DNA of 64,000 nt, from assembly GCF_000568405.1 (NCBI RefSeq), contig NZ_ARZY01000006.1, forward strand, positions 93,601-157,600, in the 5' to 3' direction. Under the pieces are notes generated by a model. The model saw nothing but the letters and a program-made list of their open reading frames with translations. It had not been told where the DNA came from and did not search any database. The translations under genes and the position numbers were made by a program. Source of the DNA: Catenovulum agarivorans DS-2 (GTDB lineage: Bacteria > Pseudomonadota > Gammaproteobacteria > Enterobacterales > Alteromonadaceae). The number at the start of each line of letters is the position of its first letter. Within the stretch, counting starts at the first letter, position 1. Shown here piece by piece: positions 49,601 to 57,766 of the stretch.

Positions 49601-50416
49601 CAAATTGGCTCTGTAGGTAAAAAATGCCAGTGTGACCAATTGCTCGATTTCTTTTGCCTGTTCGGTTGGGCAGAAAAAGCTAAAGCTATACTTAATGTGG
49701 CCTAAATCTGTAGTGGTGATTTGCACCTTGTTTTTTTCACCAGGAATGGTTATTTCTAATTTTCGTTCAATCATGCTGCGATAGCGATCAGCTGTTTCAC
49801 GAAAATCAGCACAGCTTTCGTCCAACTTATTCTGTAAATGAGCTTGCATTGACAGCGCATCTTCGTTTTTGTCACTGACAAGGTAAAAACTATGGTTTAC
49901 GTATCTGCGCATATAATTAAGGTTGGTAAATGAACGAGTTATAAATAAGTTATTGGGGATAATTAGCGTTCGGCCAGTAAACTGATATTTGCCACAGTTG
50001 ATGCTCAGCTCGTACAGCGATGTGGTGATCCAATCGGTATTGGCGACTTCACCTGCCACCCCATCCACTTCAACCCAGTCACCTACTCGATACTGGCGTG
50101 CTGTGGCTTGGTACAAAGAAGCCAATAAACATTGAATATATTCACGAGTGGCCAGCACAATGGCAACAACAAATGCCGCAATTGAAATTGCAAAATTTTG
50201 GATTTCATCAAACCATACCGAAGCTAAGCCAACCATCATTAGTAAACTCGAGATATTTTTAATACCACTGCTCCAACGACGTTTACGTTCATTATCGTTC
50301 TTAAATCGTCTGTGGGCGCTGGCTGTTAATGAACGACGAACTATCAATAGCAGCAATAATACGCCGGCAGACAGAATCAATTTGGATTGGCTAAGCTGGC
50401 TAAGGTATTCAAGCAT
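49577..50416 (-). CDS. MscS-family mechanosensitive channel-like protein
   Basis: A 279-residue membrane protein with hydrophobic segments at about residues 10-27, 52-68 and 74-95. An MscS beta domain follows: YRVGDWVEVDGVAGEVANTDW, then TLIIPNNLFITRSFTNL. The pore helix is less Gly/Ala-rich than in E. coli MscS, so it may be a divergent member with other gating. It could release solutes on osmotic downshock. It converges with mrcB (24-base overlap) and is divergent from the ethylene-receptor-like kinase. Confidence 0.82.
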   Translation of the reverse strand: MLEYLSQLSQSKLILSAGVLLLLLIVRRSLTASAHRRFKNDNERKRRWSSGIKNISSLLMMVGLASVWFDEIQNFAISIAAFVVAIVLATREYIQCLLASLYQATARQYRVGDWVEVDGVAGEVANTDWITTSLYELSINCGKYQFTGRTLIIPNNLFITRSFTNLNYMRRYVNHSFYLVSDKNEDALSMQAHLQNKLDESCADFRETADRYRSMIERKLEITIPGEKNKVQITTTDLGHIKYSFSFFCPTEQAKEIEQLVTLAFFTYRANLLPVEQSF

Positions 50417-50446
50417 ATTAATTTATTTTACCTTGTGGTTTTGCAG

Positions 50447-50464
50447 TTGATATTTTGTTATCAA
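50447..50464. promoter_or_regulatory. inverted repeat in the divergent region before the sensor-kinase operon
   Basis: TTGATA and TATCAA flank TTTTGT (6-bp arms). A second 5-bp repeat, GACAG and CTGTC around ATCAAC, follows at about 50468-50483. They lie between the MscS-like gene and the kinase gene and may be operator sites. TATACT at 50518-50523 is a possible -10. No regulator is proposed. Confidence 0.3.
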
Positions 50465-50579
50465 CAGACAGATCAACCTGTCGGGATTGTGCTAGGCTCT
50501 ATGGTATAGCTAAACATTATACTAAGATGTTGCTTCCCAGCAATTGATTGCTCAATTATAACCTTTTGTGTGAGGGACT

Positions 50580-53289
50580 ATGGAATTTTTCCGCCAATTA
50601 ATGAATGGTGACTATATGCCTCATGGTCACTGTTTACTTTGGAAGCCTGACTTGTTAATCATGAATGTTGCTTCTGATTTGCTGATTGCTTTGTCTTACT
50701 TTGCTATTCCAGCTGCATTAGTAGTATACGGCCGTAAAAAGCCGATGCCTTACCGCAATACTTTGATTTTATTCTCAATGTTTATTTTTGCCTGTGGTAT
50801 TACGCATATTATGGCGGTGGTCAATGTTTGGAATGGTTATTATTATTTACACGGCGTGATCAAAGTAATGACGGCCATCGTGTCTTTTACCACAGCGGTG
50901 ATGATATGGCGTTTGCTTCCTGAGTGGTTAAATGCGCCGAGCTTATTAGAGCTGAATACATTGAAACGCCGAGTTGAGGCTGATGGCTTCCAATTCAGTG
51001 ATTATGAACTGCTAGAAATTCGCGAATATTTAGAAGAAAAAATCAATGAGCGCACGCAGGAACTGAATAATGAAATTGCCCGCAGAGAAGAAGCAGAACA
51101 AAACCTTAATCGTATTTTAGACTCGGCTGCATATGGCTTGTTATTGGTCGATGAAAGCGGAAAAATCGTCCGTAACAACGAAAAAGCCGTCGGGATATTT
51201 GAACTCAAAGATGAGTTACTTGGCAAAAATGTCTCTGACTTTGTTGAAGGTGAAGTTAAAGCCCATCACCACAATTGGGTTAAAACATTTTTTGAGTCAC
51301 CCAATGTAAAAGCTATGGCAAGTGGCCGAATGGTTCGCTACCGCACGCCAACTCGCATTGCTAAAACGTTAAATATAGAGCTGCAGCCCTATACGCATAG
51401 TGGTAAAAATTATTGTTTGGCTACAATCATGGATGTCACTGTGACCAATGATTTATTAACCAAGCTCAATCAATCAGAATTGAAATTTAAAACTATAGCA
51501 GACTCAGTCGACGCTGTTTTATGGTTAGCTACGCCTAAATTAAACAAAATCTTATATGTAAATCCAGCATACGAAAAACTATGGCAAACTAGTTGCGAAA
51601 GTTTATATGAAAATCCGACCTCGTATATTTCTCGAGTCCATCCTGAAGATAGAGCTAAGCTGAAACAACGAGCATCACAAAAACAAGGTTGGGATATTCG
51701 TTACCGGCTGGGGGGGCCGGCTGCGCAAGCCGTCAGGTGAAATTTATTATATTCGAGAGCAAGGCAAGCCAGTACATAATGAAGTTGGCGACTTGGCATT
51801 TGTTGTAGGTATGGCTGTTGATGTCACAGATTCGGTTGAGTTAGAAGAAGTTCAGAAGAAATATGAATTGGCAATAAATGCGATAAATGATGGGGTATAC
51901 GACTGGGATCTCACCTCTGACGAAATTAGCGTTAGTGGCAAAATGAAACAAATGCATGGTTTACCTGATCAGCAACAATGGGATTATCAAAGCTGGGCGC
52001 AAAGAGTTGAGCCTGAGCACTTGGCCAAAATTGAACAAGCATTACAGCAGCATTTGAATGGCGAGGTAGCATTCTTTTATGCAGAGTATCCAATTGATGT
52101 TGTTGGGAAAAAACGTTGGATGTTGACGAGAGGGCGAGTGGTGGAATGGGATGATTTTGGCAAACCTATTCGCCTAGTTGGGATAGAGACAGATATCACC
52201 AACCGCAAACAAATAGAAGAAGAACTGTGGTTAGTTGGGCAGAAGTTAAGTGCGCTACAAGCGTCGGCTGTGGATGCATTGGTCTACACAGATGTCGATT
52301 TGACTATACTTGAAGCAAACAAGACCTTTTCTAACATGTTGGGTTACGAAGATACGGCACAGCTATTAACGAAGAGCTTGTTTGAATTGACCCCTGTTAA
52401 TCAGCATGGATTTGATAAAAAAATCTTAGCTGAACAAATTTTGCCTGAAGGCTTTTGCCAAGAGTATGAAAAAAGCTTTTTAACTAACCAAGGGCAAAAG
52501 GTACCCGTTTCTGTTTGTGCTTGGGCGGTCAAAGATAATGCAGGAGAAGTATCAGGCATTATGTGTTTGATTCGAGATATCTCGGCACGAAAACAAGCTG
52601 AACAGACAATTCACGATGCACTAGCTGAGCTAAAACGGAAAAATGAAGAACTAGACCAATTTGTATACGCTGCCTCACATGATTTGAAAGAGCCAAGCAG
52701 AGGTATTATGCATATTGCGCAGTTTTTATATGAAGATTATGCGACCAAATTGGACGAAGGTGGACAAAAATATATTGTACATATTCGTTCGGCGGCAGAG
52801 CGTATGTTTGGGCTTATTGAAAGTTTATTGAAATTTTCTAGAACAGGTCGGCGAGAAATTAATCGCGAACATATTGAGCTGAATTCGTTGGTAGATGAGT
52901 TGTTACAACAAACTAGCAGCCATAAAAAATTGCAAATTAAGCGTAACTTTGACAGCGCAACCGTTTTTGCTGATAGACTGTCAGTGTTCGAAATACTGCA
53001 AAACTTGCTTTCAAATGCAATGAAGTATAGCCGTACTGAAACTGTCGAAGTCGAAATTGGCCAAAGCGGCGGCACTTTGTGGGTTAAAGACAATGGCATT
53101 GGCATGTCGAAAGAAAGTTGTGATTTAGCTTTTGTGATATTCAAAAGGTTAAACAAAGTTGGTGAAGGAGAAGGTATAGGACTCAACATAGTCAAGCGCT
53201 TAGTGGAGCTGCATGAAGGACGTGTGTGGATTGAGTCTGAAGAAGGTCTAGGCACTCAGGTCTATTTTACTTTGAATGTTCAAGAATAA
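50580..53289 (+). pseudogene. ethylene-receptor-like (ETR1-type) multi-PAS histidine kinase, split by a frameshift
   Basis: Residues 1-115 form three membrane helices like the plant ETR1 ethylene-binding domain. The key residues align: Asp33, Tyr40, Ile43 and Pro44 in SDLLIALSYFAIP, and the copper ligands Cys72 and His76 in FACGITH. A coiled linker, four PAS domains, HisKA (AASHDLKEPSRGIMH) and HATPase (KDNGIGMSKES, GEGIGLNIVKRL) follow. The first frame stops at 51738-51740 inside PAS2; the second resumes RKPSGEIYYIREQGKPV and runs to 53289. The break is a 13-bp insertion: CCGGCTG is duplicated around a run of seven G (51710-51716). Without it the protein has 898 residues. Loss of one G also restores the frame, with four extra residues. 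GAGGGA precedes the ATG. It heads an operon with a response regulator and a GGDEF protein. Confidence 0.87.
51704..51723 (+). repeat. 7-bp direct repeat flanking a G7 tract, frameshift site
   Basis: CCGGCTG at 51704-51710 and again at 51717-51723, with GGGGGG between; together with the last base of the first copy this makes seven consecutive G. The net insertion is 13 bp. G6 in place of G7 gives an open frame. Confidence 0.95.
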
Positions 53290-53299
53290 CGGAGTTGTT

Positions 53300-53716
53300 G
53301 TGAACAAGATAATTTTTGTTGAAGATAACGATATTGATTTTTGGTCTGTCGAGCGGATTTACAATAAATCAGGGATGGCGAAAAAGTATAATATTTATCG
53401 CTTTACCTCTGCCGAAGAATGCATAGAGTATATGGAGAATCTGTCGGTAAACACGCCTATTGGTAAAGAGTTATTTTTTATCGACCTTAATTTGCCCAGC
53501 ATGTCGGGGCATAAATTAATTGAACGTCTTCGCAAGATTGGTAATGCATCGACCATTTTGGTTGCTTTATCTTCATCAACTCACAATACTGACATCGAGA
53601 AGTCTTACCAAGCTGGAGCCAATGCTTATATTGTTAAACATGAGAAGTATGATGAGTTTGCAGAAGCTTTGTTAACCACAACAAAGTTTTGGATGGAGGT
53701 CGCCCTTTATGCGTAG
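53300..53716 (+). CDS. single-domain response regulator (Rcp1-like)
   Basis: A 138-residue receiver with no output domain. Acidic residues are in FVEDNDIDFWSVERI, the phosphoacceptor Asp in FFIDLNLPSMSGHKLIERL, the Ser/Thr switch in VALSSS, and the conserved Lys in AYIVKHE. This form partners phytochrome- and PAS-type kinases in cyanobacteria and other bacteria. GTG at 53300 is chosen because GGAG lies 5 bases upstream; the ATG at 53276 lies inside the kinase gene with no ribosome site. It overlaps the next gene by 8 bases. Confidence 0.9.
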   Translation: MNKIIFVEDNDIDFWSVERIYNKSGMAKKYNIYRFTSAEECIEYMENLSVNTPIGKELFFIDLNLPSMSGHKLIERLRKIGNASTILVALSSSTHNTDIEKSYQAGANAYIVKHEKYDEFAEALLTTTKFWMEVALYA

Positions 53717-54989
53717 TACTGTGCTGGTCGTAGATGATTCCGAAACAGATAGGTTGATATTTGAGCGTTATTTAACCCAAGCGCATCAAAATTATGAAGT
53801 GATCTCGTATGCAGATCCCGCTACCTTAACCAGCATTTTAAAAATGGTGCAGGTTGACTGTGTTATTCTTGACTTTAATTTGGCTGGTGAAACCAGCATT
53901 CAACATATAGCCACCATACACAAAATATCTCCCTACACAGGTATTATCATGATAACTGGTGTTGGTGATGAAAAGATTGCAGCGACAGCATTTAAGTCAG
54001 GTGTTGATGACTATTTATCAAAAAATGATATTAGCCAAAGTCGTTTATCGGCAGTGGTTAGCAATGTGATTGCAAAAAAACGCATTGAAAAAGAGCACCA
54101 CAATGCGAATGCTGAGCTTACTTTGCTTAGGTCTGTGATGGACAATACACCTAACTTAAACATGGTTTGCGATCCAGAAACCAGTTTATTTATAACCTTT
54201 AACCTTGCGTTAAACCGTTTTTTAAAATTGCCAACAGAGCATATAAAAAGCAAATCGTATTTCCATATTTCGAATCAATTTGACACGACAGACGATTGGT
54301 TTCAATTTGTTGAACAGGTTAAAGCGGCAGGACATTTAAAGTTTGAAACAGAGTTAGTTAACGCAGATGGGCAAGCTATACCGTTTGAATTTGACTGTTG
54401 TTATGCCCAAGTTGGTGAAAAACACTATCTGCTGTTTAGTGGTATGGATATTTCAAGGCTAAAAAATGTCCAGCAAGAGTTGATTGAACTGGCGACCAAA
54501 GATCCATTAACTCAGTTACGCAATCGACGTGGTTTATCTGAAGAATATGCGCGACTCTATAAAACTGCACGCAGAAATAGTCAGTATTTGTGTATTGCGA
54601 TATTTGATTTAGATAACTTTAAGCAAATAAATGATAGCCACGGACACGATGTTGGAGACACTGTGTTGGTTCAGTTTGCCGAGTTGCTAAAAGCAAACTT
54701 TCAGCGGCCGTTAGATTACATTGCCAGGGCTGGTGGTGAAGAGTTTGTCGTAATATTGTCAGATGAAAGTGCGAAGAGCATTCAACAGTTAATTGATAAA
54801 GTGATTAAGGTGTGCCCCGAAAACTTGGCGTATCAGACAACAGCTAGTGTTGGTGGGGTCTGTATATATGCTAAATCAGTTAAATTGGCTTATGAGCAGC
54901 AATTTAAGATTGCCGACAACAACCTCTATTACGCAAAGGAACATGGCAAAAACCAAGCACGAATAACTTATGAGGAATATGTTTCTTAA
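53709..54989 (+). CDS. REC-PAS-GGDEF diguanylate cyclase
   Basis: A 426-residue cytoplasmic response regulator. The receiver (residues 1-120) has VLVVDDSETDR, phosphoacceptor Asp in CVILDFNLAGETS and Lys in LSKND. A PAS domain covers residues 135-255, and a GGDEF domain 265-420 has FDLDNFKQINDSHGHDVGD and ARAGGEEFVVIL. The RPLD motif five residues before GGEEF matches the RxxD inhibitory site, so product feedback is expected. It overlaps the single-domain regulator, placing cyclic-di-GMP synthesis directly downstream of the ethylene-receptor-like kinase. Confidence 0.93.
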   Translation: MRSTVLVVDDSETDRLIFERYLTQAHQNYEVISYADPATLTSILKMVQVDCVILDFNLAGETSIQHIATIHKISPYTGIIMITGVGDEKIAATAFKSGVDDYLSKNDISQSRLSAVVSNVIAKKRIEKEHHNANAELTLLRSVMDNTPNLNMVCDPETSLFITFNLALNRFLKLPTEHIKSKSYFHISNQFDTTDDWFQFVEQVKAAGHLKFETELVNADGQAIPFEFDCCYAQVGEKHYLLFSGMDISRLKNVQQELIELATKDPLTQLRNRRGLSEEYARLYKTARRNSQYLCIAIFDLDNFKQINDSHGHDVGDTVLVQFAELLKANFQRPLDYIARAGGEEFVVILSDESAKSIQQLIDKVIKVCPENLAYQTTASVGGVCIYAKSVKLAYEQQFKIADNNLYYAKEHGKNQARITYEEYVS

Positions 54990-55042
54990 TCTATCCCTAG
55001 TACAATAGATCTGAGTAATTTTAATTGTGATTAGAGTCGTGA

Positions 55043-55747
55043 ATGAGACTAGATAAATATTTATGTGAAGCATTAGACATCACACGTGCGTGGGCAAAAA
55101 AAGTTGTTAAAAGTGGTGATGTGTTAATTGATGGAACGCCATGCAAGAATCCCGCGATGCATGTACCTGATACAGCTGTTGTACAATACAAAGAGCAGAC
55201 ACTGTCGTTAATTGGTACACGTTACATTATGATGAATAAACCCGAAGATACAATTTGTAGTAATGCCAGCAATGAGTTGTATCCTTCAGTGTTGTCGTTT
55301 CTGGATGTTGAAAAAGTTGAACGTCTGCATATTGCAGGTAGGCTAGATGCAGACACAACAGGTTTAATTTTAATCACAGATGACGGCCAATGGTCGCATA
55401 GAATTGCCAGCCCAAAACACGTTTGCGAAAAAGTATACCTAGCTGAGCTTGTTAACGAAATGTCAGAGCAACAACAGCAGCAAGCTATTAGCCAGTTTGC
55501 TGATGGGATAATGCTTAATGGCGAAGAAAAACCTACTCAAGCGGCAAAACTGAACTTTCTAGCCAATGATTATGCAGAGTTAGCCATAACCGAGGGCCGC
55601 TATCATCAAGTTAAACGCATGTTTGCGGCCATTGGCAATAAAGTTACTTTTTTACATAGGTGCCAGATTGGAGATCTTGAGCTTGATGAGTCGTTAGAGC
55701 CAGGAGAATGGCGCTATTTGACCGACGAAGAAGTTGCATTGTTTTAA
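55043..55747 (+). CDS. rsuA: RsuA, 16S rRNA pseudouridine-516 synthase
   Basis: A 234-residue enzyme. The N-terminal S4 domain is MRLDKYLCEALDITRAWAKKVVKSGDVLIDG, and the catalytic motif is GRLDADTTGLILITDDGQW (Asp nucleophile). The C-terminal EGRYHQVKRMFAAIGNKV is typical of RsuA. The length is as in E. coli (231). RluE/F-type synthases share the motif, but overall length and N-terminus fit RsuA best. Confidence 0.93.
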   Translation: MRLDKYLCEALDITRAWAKKVVKSGDVLIDGTPCKNPAMHVPDTAVVQYKEQTLSLIGTRYIMMNKPEDTICSNASNELYPSVLSFLDVEKVERLHIAGRLDADTTGLILITDDGQWSHRIASPKHVCEKVYLAELVNEMSEQQQQQAISQFADGIMLNGEEKPTQAAKLNFLANDYAELAITEGRYHQVKRMFAAIGNKVTFLHRCQIGDLELDESLEPGEWRYLTDEEVALF

Positions 55748-55766
55748 ATATTAGAAGTAGTCCGTT

Positions 55767-56090
55767 ATGTTGAATATATTAGAAAATATTCGCCAAAATT
55801 TGGCGTTGGCGTATGAAAAAGCGCAAGAGTGTGATCAAATACTTGACCAGTTACAGCAAAATGGCCAAGGAAAGTTTAGTGCAATTTTTACCGATGGTTT
55901 TGTCACTCAGGCAACTCGGTTTAAGCCATATGTTGAGGAGATTGCTCAAGACTTTTATCCTTACACTCAATTGTCTGAAGCGCAACAGCAACAAATCGAG
56001 CCGCAGGTATTAGCTGCGATTGTCGTCAAACTCGAAAAGGTATTTTCCACTCAAGCCAAATTTCAGCAATCAGTAAGTGAAGCAGAATAA
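55767..56090 (+). CDS. small cytoplasmic protein, unknown
   Basis: A 107-residue soluble, mostly helical protein, Gln-rich, with no signal peptide or membrane segment. I recognise no family with certainty. It follows rsuA after 19 bases and is likely co-transcribed. Composition and codon use resemble neighbouring genes, which supports it as real. Confidence 0.65.
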   Translation: MLNILENIRQNLALAYEKAQECDQILDQLQQNGQGKFSAIFTDGFVTQATRFKPYVEEIAQDFYPYTQLSEAQQQQIEPQVLAAIVVKLEKVFSTQAKFQQSVSEAE

Positions 56091-56093
56091 TAG

Positions 56094-56125
56094 TTTGTTT
56101 AAAAAATAAACAAATGAGCTATAAT
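56094..56125 (+). promoter_or_regulatory. candidate promoter with inverted repeat, upstream of the 111-residue gene
   Basis: TTTGTTTA and TAAACAAA form a perfect 8-bp inverted repeat around AAAAA (56094-56114), followed by TATAAT at 56120-56125. A weak -35 (TTTAAA, 16-base spacing) falls inside the repeat. It may be an operator overlapping a promoter, or a weak terminator for the preceding gene. Confidence 0.45.
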
Positions 56126-56153
56126 TAACCTAGGGCAACGTAGGGGGTAGATT

Positions 56154-56489
56154 ATGGCTGAGGTTGGATTTATAAATTCTGGGCTGCAAAACCAGTTACA
56201 TCAAAATGGTCAGTTGGTGCAGCCTAATCCTGCGGCCAATAACAATGCGAGTGATACTCGCAGTGAAAACGGCAGCTCGACAGTTTCTATCTCTACACAA
56301 GCTCAGCTTATTCAAAAAACTGGCGAGTTATCAACAAGCCAGCAAAACTCCAGACCAGTGCAAGCTTCACAAGAGACAGCGCAAGACTCAGTTCGCGTAA
56401 GTAGCAGCTTGGGGAAAGCTGCAAGCTCAGTTGGGCTAACTGAGCAAGAAGCGATAAAGCTATACGAAGCAATTAAAGACTTAATTTAA
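56154..56489 (+). CDS. small disordered protein, unknown
   Basis: A 111-residue Ser/Gln/Asn-rich protein with no signal or membrane segment. Most of it looks disordered. [14 protein letters not shown] segment near residue 42 and a short C-terminal helix ([17 protein letters not shown]) are the only ordered parts. The STVSIS-type segment loosely recalls FlgM-like or flagellar-associated small proteins, but no family can be assigned. It converges with prmA, overlapping by 9 bases, and has its own candidate promoter. Confidence 0.6.
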   Translation: MAEVGFINSGLQNQLHQNGQLVQPNPAANNNASDTRSENGSSTVSISTQAQLIQKTGELSTSQQNSRPVQASQETAQDSVRVSSSLGKAASSVGLTEQEAIKLYEAIKDLI

Positions 56490-57365
56490 TTGCTTCTTGG
56501 TTCCAGACACTCGGCACCAATCTTCCTGCTGGGCAACAGGCTCTAAATCAAACCACTGGCTATATATTTGACAAATTTCTTCGGCTTGACTGTCTAAAAT
56601 GCCCGAAAGTGCAAGTTTTCCGCCTGGTTTAACGTAGTTACTGATAACTTGTGCAAGCTCTCTTAATGGCCCTGCAAGTATATTTGCCACTACAACATCT
56701 GCTTGTAACTCTGGCTGTGCATCCGGTAGGTAGAGCTCAAGCTTGTTTAATACTTGGTTGCGCTCTGCATTGGCAGTTGAAGCTTCAATAGCTTGTGGAT
56801 CAATATCAATACCTATGGCTTTTTGGGCGCCGAGTTTTAACGCCGCAACCGCTAATATACCTGAACCACAACCAAAATCGACTAAGGTATCTTGTGGTTG
56901 AATATGCGTTTCTAACCATTGTAGGCACAATGAAGTCGTTGGGTGTGTACCAGTGCCAAAAGCTAAACCTGGATCGAGAATAATGTTCACAGCTGCAGGA
57001 TCAGGTATTTCACACCAACTCGGGCACACCCATAATCTATCGCCAAATTGAATGGGCTTAAAGCTATCCATCCACTCACGGATCCAATCTTTATCTTCTA
57101 ACTGTTCAATTTTATACGAACCTTTTTGCCCAAATGGGAATTGTTGTAGATGTGCAACAATCGCATCCATATCGGCTTCAGCATCATATAAACCAATTGC
57201 TATAGTTTGTTCCCACAATAAAAAATCACCTGGTTTAGGCTCATATATAGGGGTATCTTGCGCATCCAAAAAAGTAACGGAAAATGCACCGCATTCCATC
57301 ATTTCATCAGAAATTAAATCGGCACTTTGTTTATCAGTGGTATATCTAAGCTGCAACCAAGGCAT
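56481..57365 (-). CDS. prmA: PrmA, ribosomal protein L11 methyltransferase
   Basis: A 294-residue enzyme that trimethylates lysines and the N-terminus of L11. The N-terminal substrate domain begins [24 protein letters not shown]. The methyltransferase core has [22 protein letters not shown] and [20 protein letters not shown], then [14 protein letters not shown]. The length is as in E. coli (293). A MITE-like element is inserted 44 bases upstream of the start and may contribute the -35 element. Confidence 0.95.
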   Translation of the reverse strand: MPWLQLRYTTDKQSADLISDEMMECGAFSVTFLDAQDTPIYEPKPGDFLLWEQTIAIGLYDAEADMDAIVAHLQQFPFGQKGSYKIEQLEDKDWIREWMDSFKPIQFGDRLWVCPSWCEIPDPAAVNIILDPGLAFGTGTHPTTSLCLQWLETHIQPQDTLVDFGCGSGILAVAALKLGAQKAIGIDIDPQAIEASTANAERNQVLNKLELYLPDAQPELQADVVVANILAGPLRELAQVISNYVKPGGKLALSGILDSQAEEICQIYSQWFDLEPVAQQEDWCRVSGTKKQLN

Positions 57366-57401
57366 AAAGGTCTCAATAAATAATTCGGATTAGTTTGGGG
57401 T

Positions 57402-57431
57402 ATTCTACCTAACCTGAACTCGGGATAACAA
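57402..57431 (-). promoter_or_regulatory. candidate hybrid promoter for prmA at the MITE junction
   Basis: On the reverse strand TTGTTA (57431-57426, inside the MITE end) and TAGAAT (57407-57402, in host DNA) are 18 bases apart. The -10 matches 5 of 6 consensus bases and the -35 matches 4 of 6. The start of prmA is 36 bases further on. Predicted from sequence only. Confidence 0.4.
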
Positions 57432-57670
57432 GTTAGCTAATGCATTGGTTTTATTAAACAATAGAATTATTCCAGTTCTAGTGTGATATTTTTTCTTAGG
57501 ACAAGGCGAATTTGCGTACGTAATAGCTCGCTATTACTAGAGCGTGTTGATCTTTGTGGTATAAATTTTGTTCAAATCCAAAGCTATTTGATCGCGGCGT
57601 GGCATTGTAGGCCTAGTGGGCTAAGTCAAAATGCCGCAACAAAGCAATTTGTTATCCCGAGTTCAGGTTA
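57410..57670. mobile_element. MITE-like element, 261 bp, with 22-bp perfect terminal inverted repeats
   Basis: TAACCTGAACTCGGGATAACAA at 57410-57431 is repeated exactly in inverse orientation at 57649-57670. The outermost TA is self-complementary, so the element may be 20-bp repeats bordered by a duplicated TA, as for IS630/Tc1-mariner insertions. The interior encodes no transposase and has short hairpins (e.g. AATAGCTCGCTATT at about 57521-57534). It needs a transposase from elsewhere. It lies between prmA and the accC terminator. The parent IS family is not identified. Confidence 0.87.
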
Positions 57671-57689
57671 CTTAACTATTGGTAGAAAT

Positions 57690-57714
57690 AAAAAAGCCGA
57701 ATCGAAATTCGGCT
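57690..57714 (-). terminator. Rho-independent terminator of the aroQ-accB-accC operon
   Basis: On the reverse strand AGCCGAAT and ATTCGGCT pair around a TTCG tetraloop and are followed by a run of T. It lies about 50 bases after the accC stop. The very stable TTCG loop is typical of intrinsic terminators. Confidence 0.9.
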
Positions 57715-57766
57715 TCACGGAGCTTGATTGAGGGTGACAAAGCAATAATTTAGAGCAAAATCTATA

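Noticed and set aside
51710..51716. Programmed ribosomal frameshift at the G7 run
   Set aside because: The downstream frame is +1, which fits neither a classic -1 slippery heptamer nor the known prfB-type +1 signal. Slippage of the DNA or a sequencing error explains it more simply.
57483..57731. 82-codon open frame between prmA and accC
   Set aside because: It lies mostly inside the MITE-like element and runs through its right end into the accC terminator; no motif or ribosome site.
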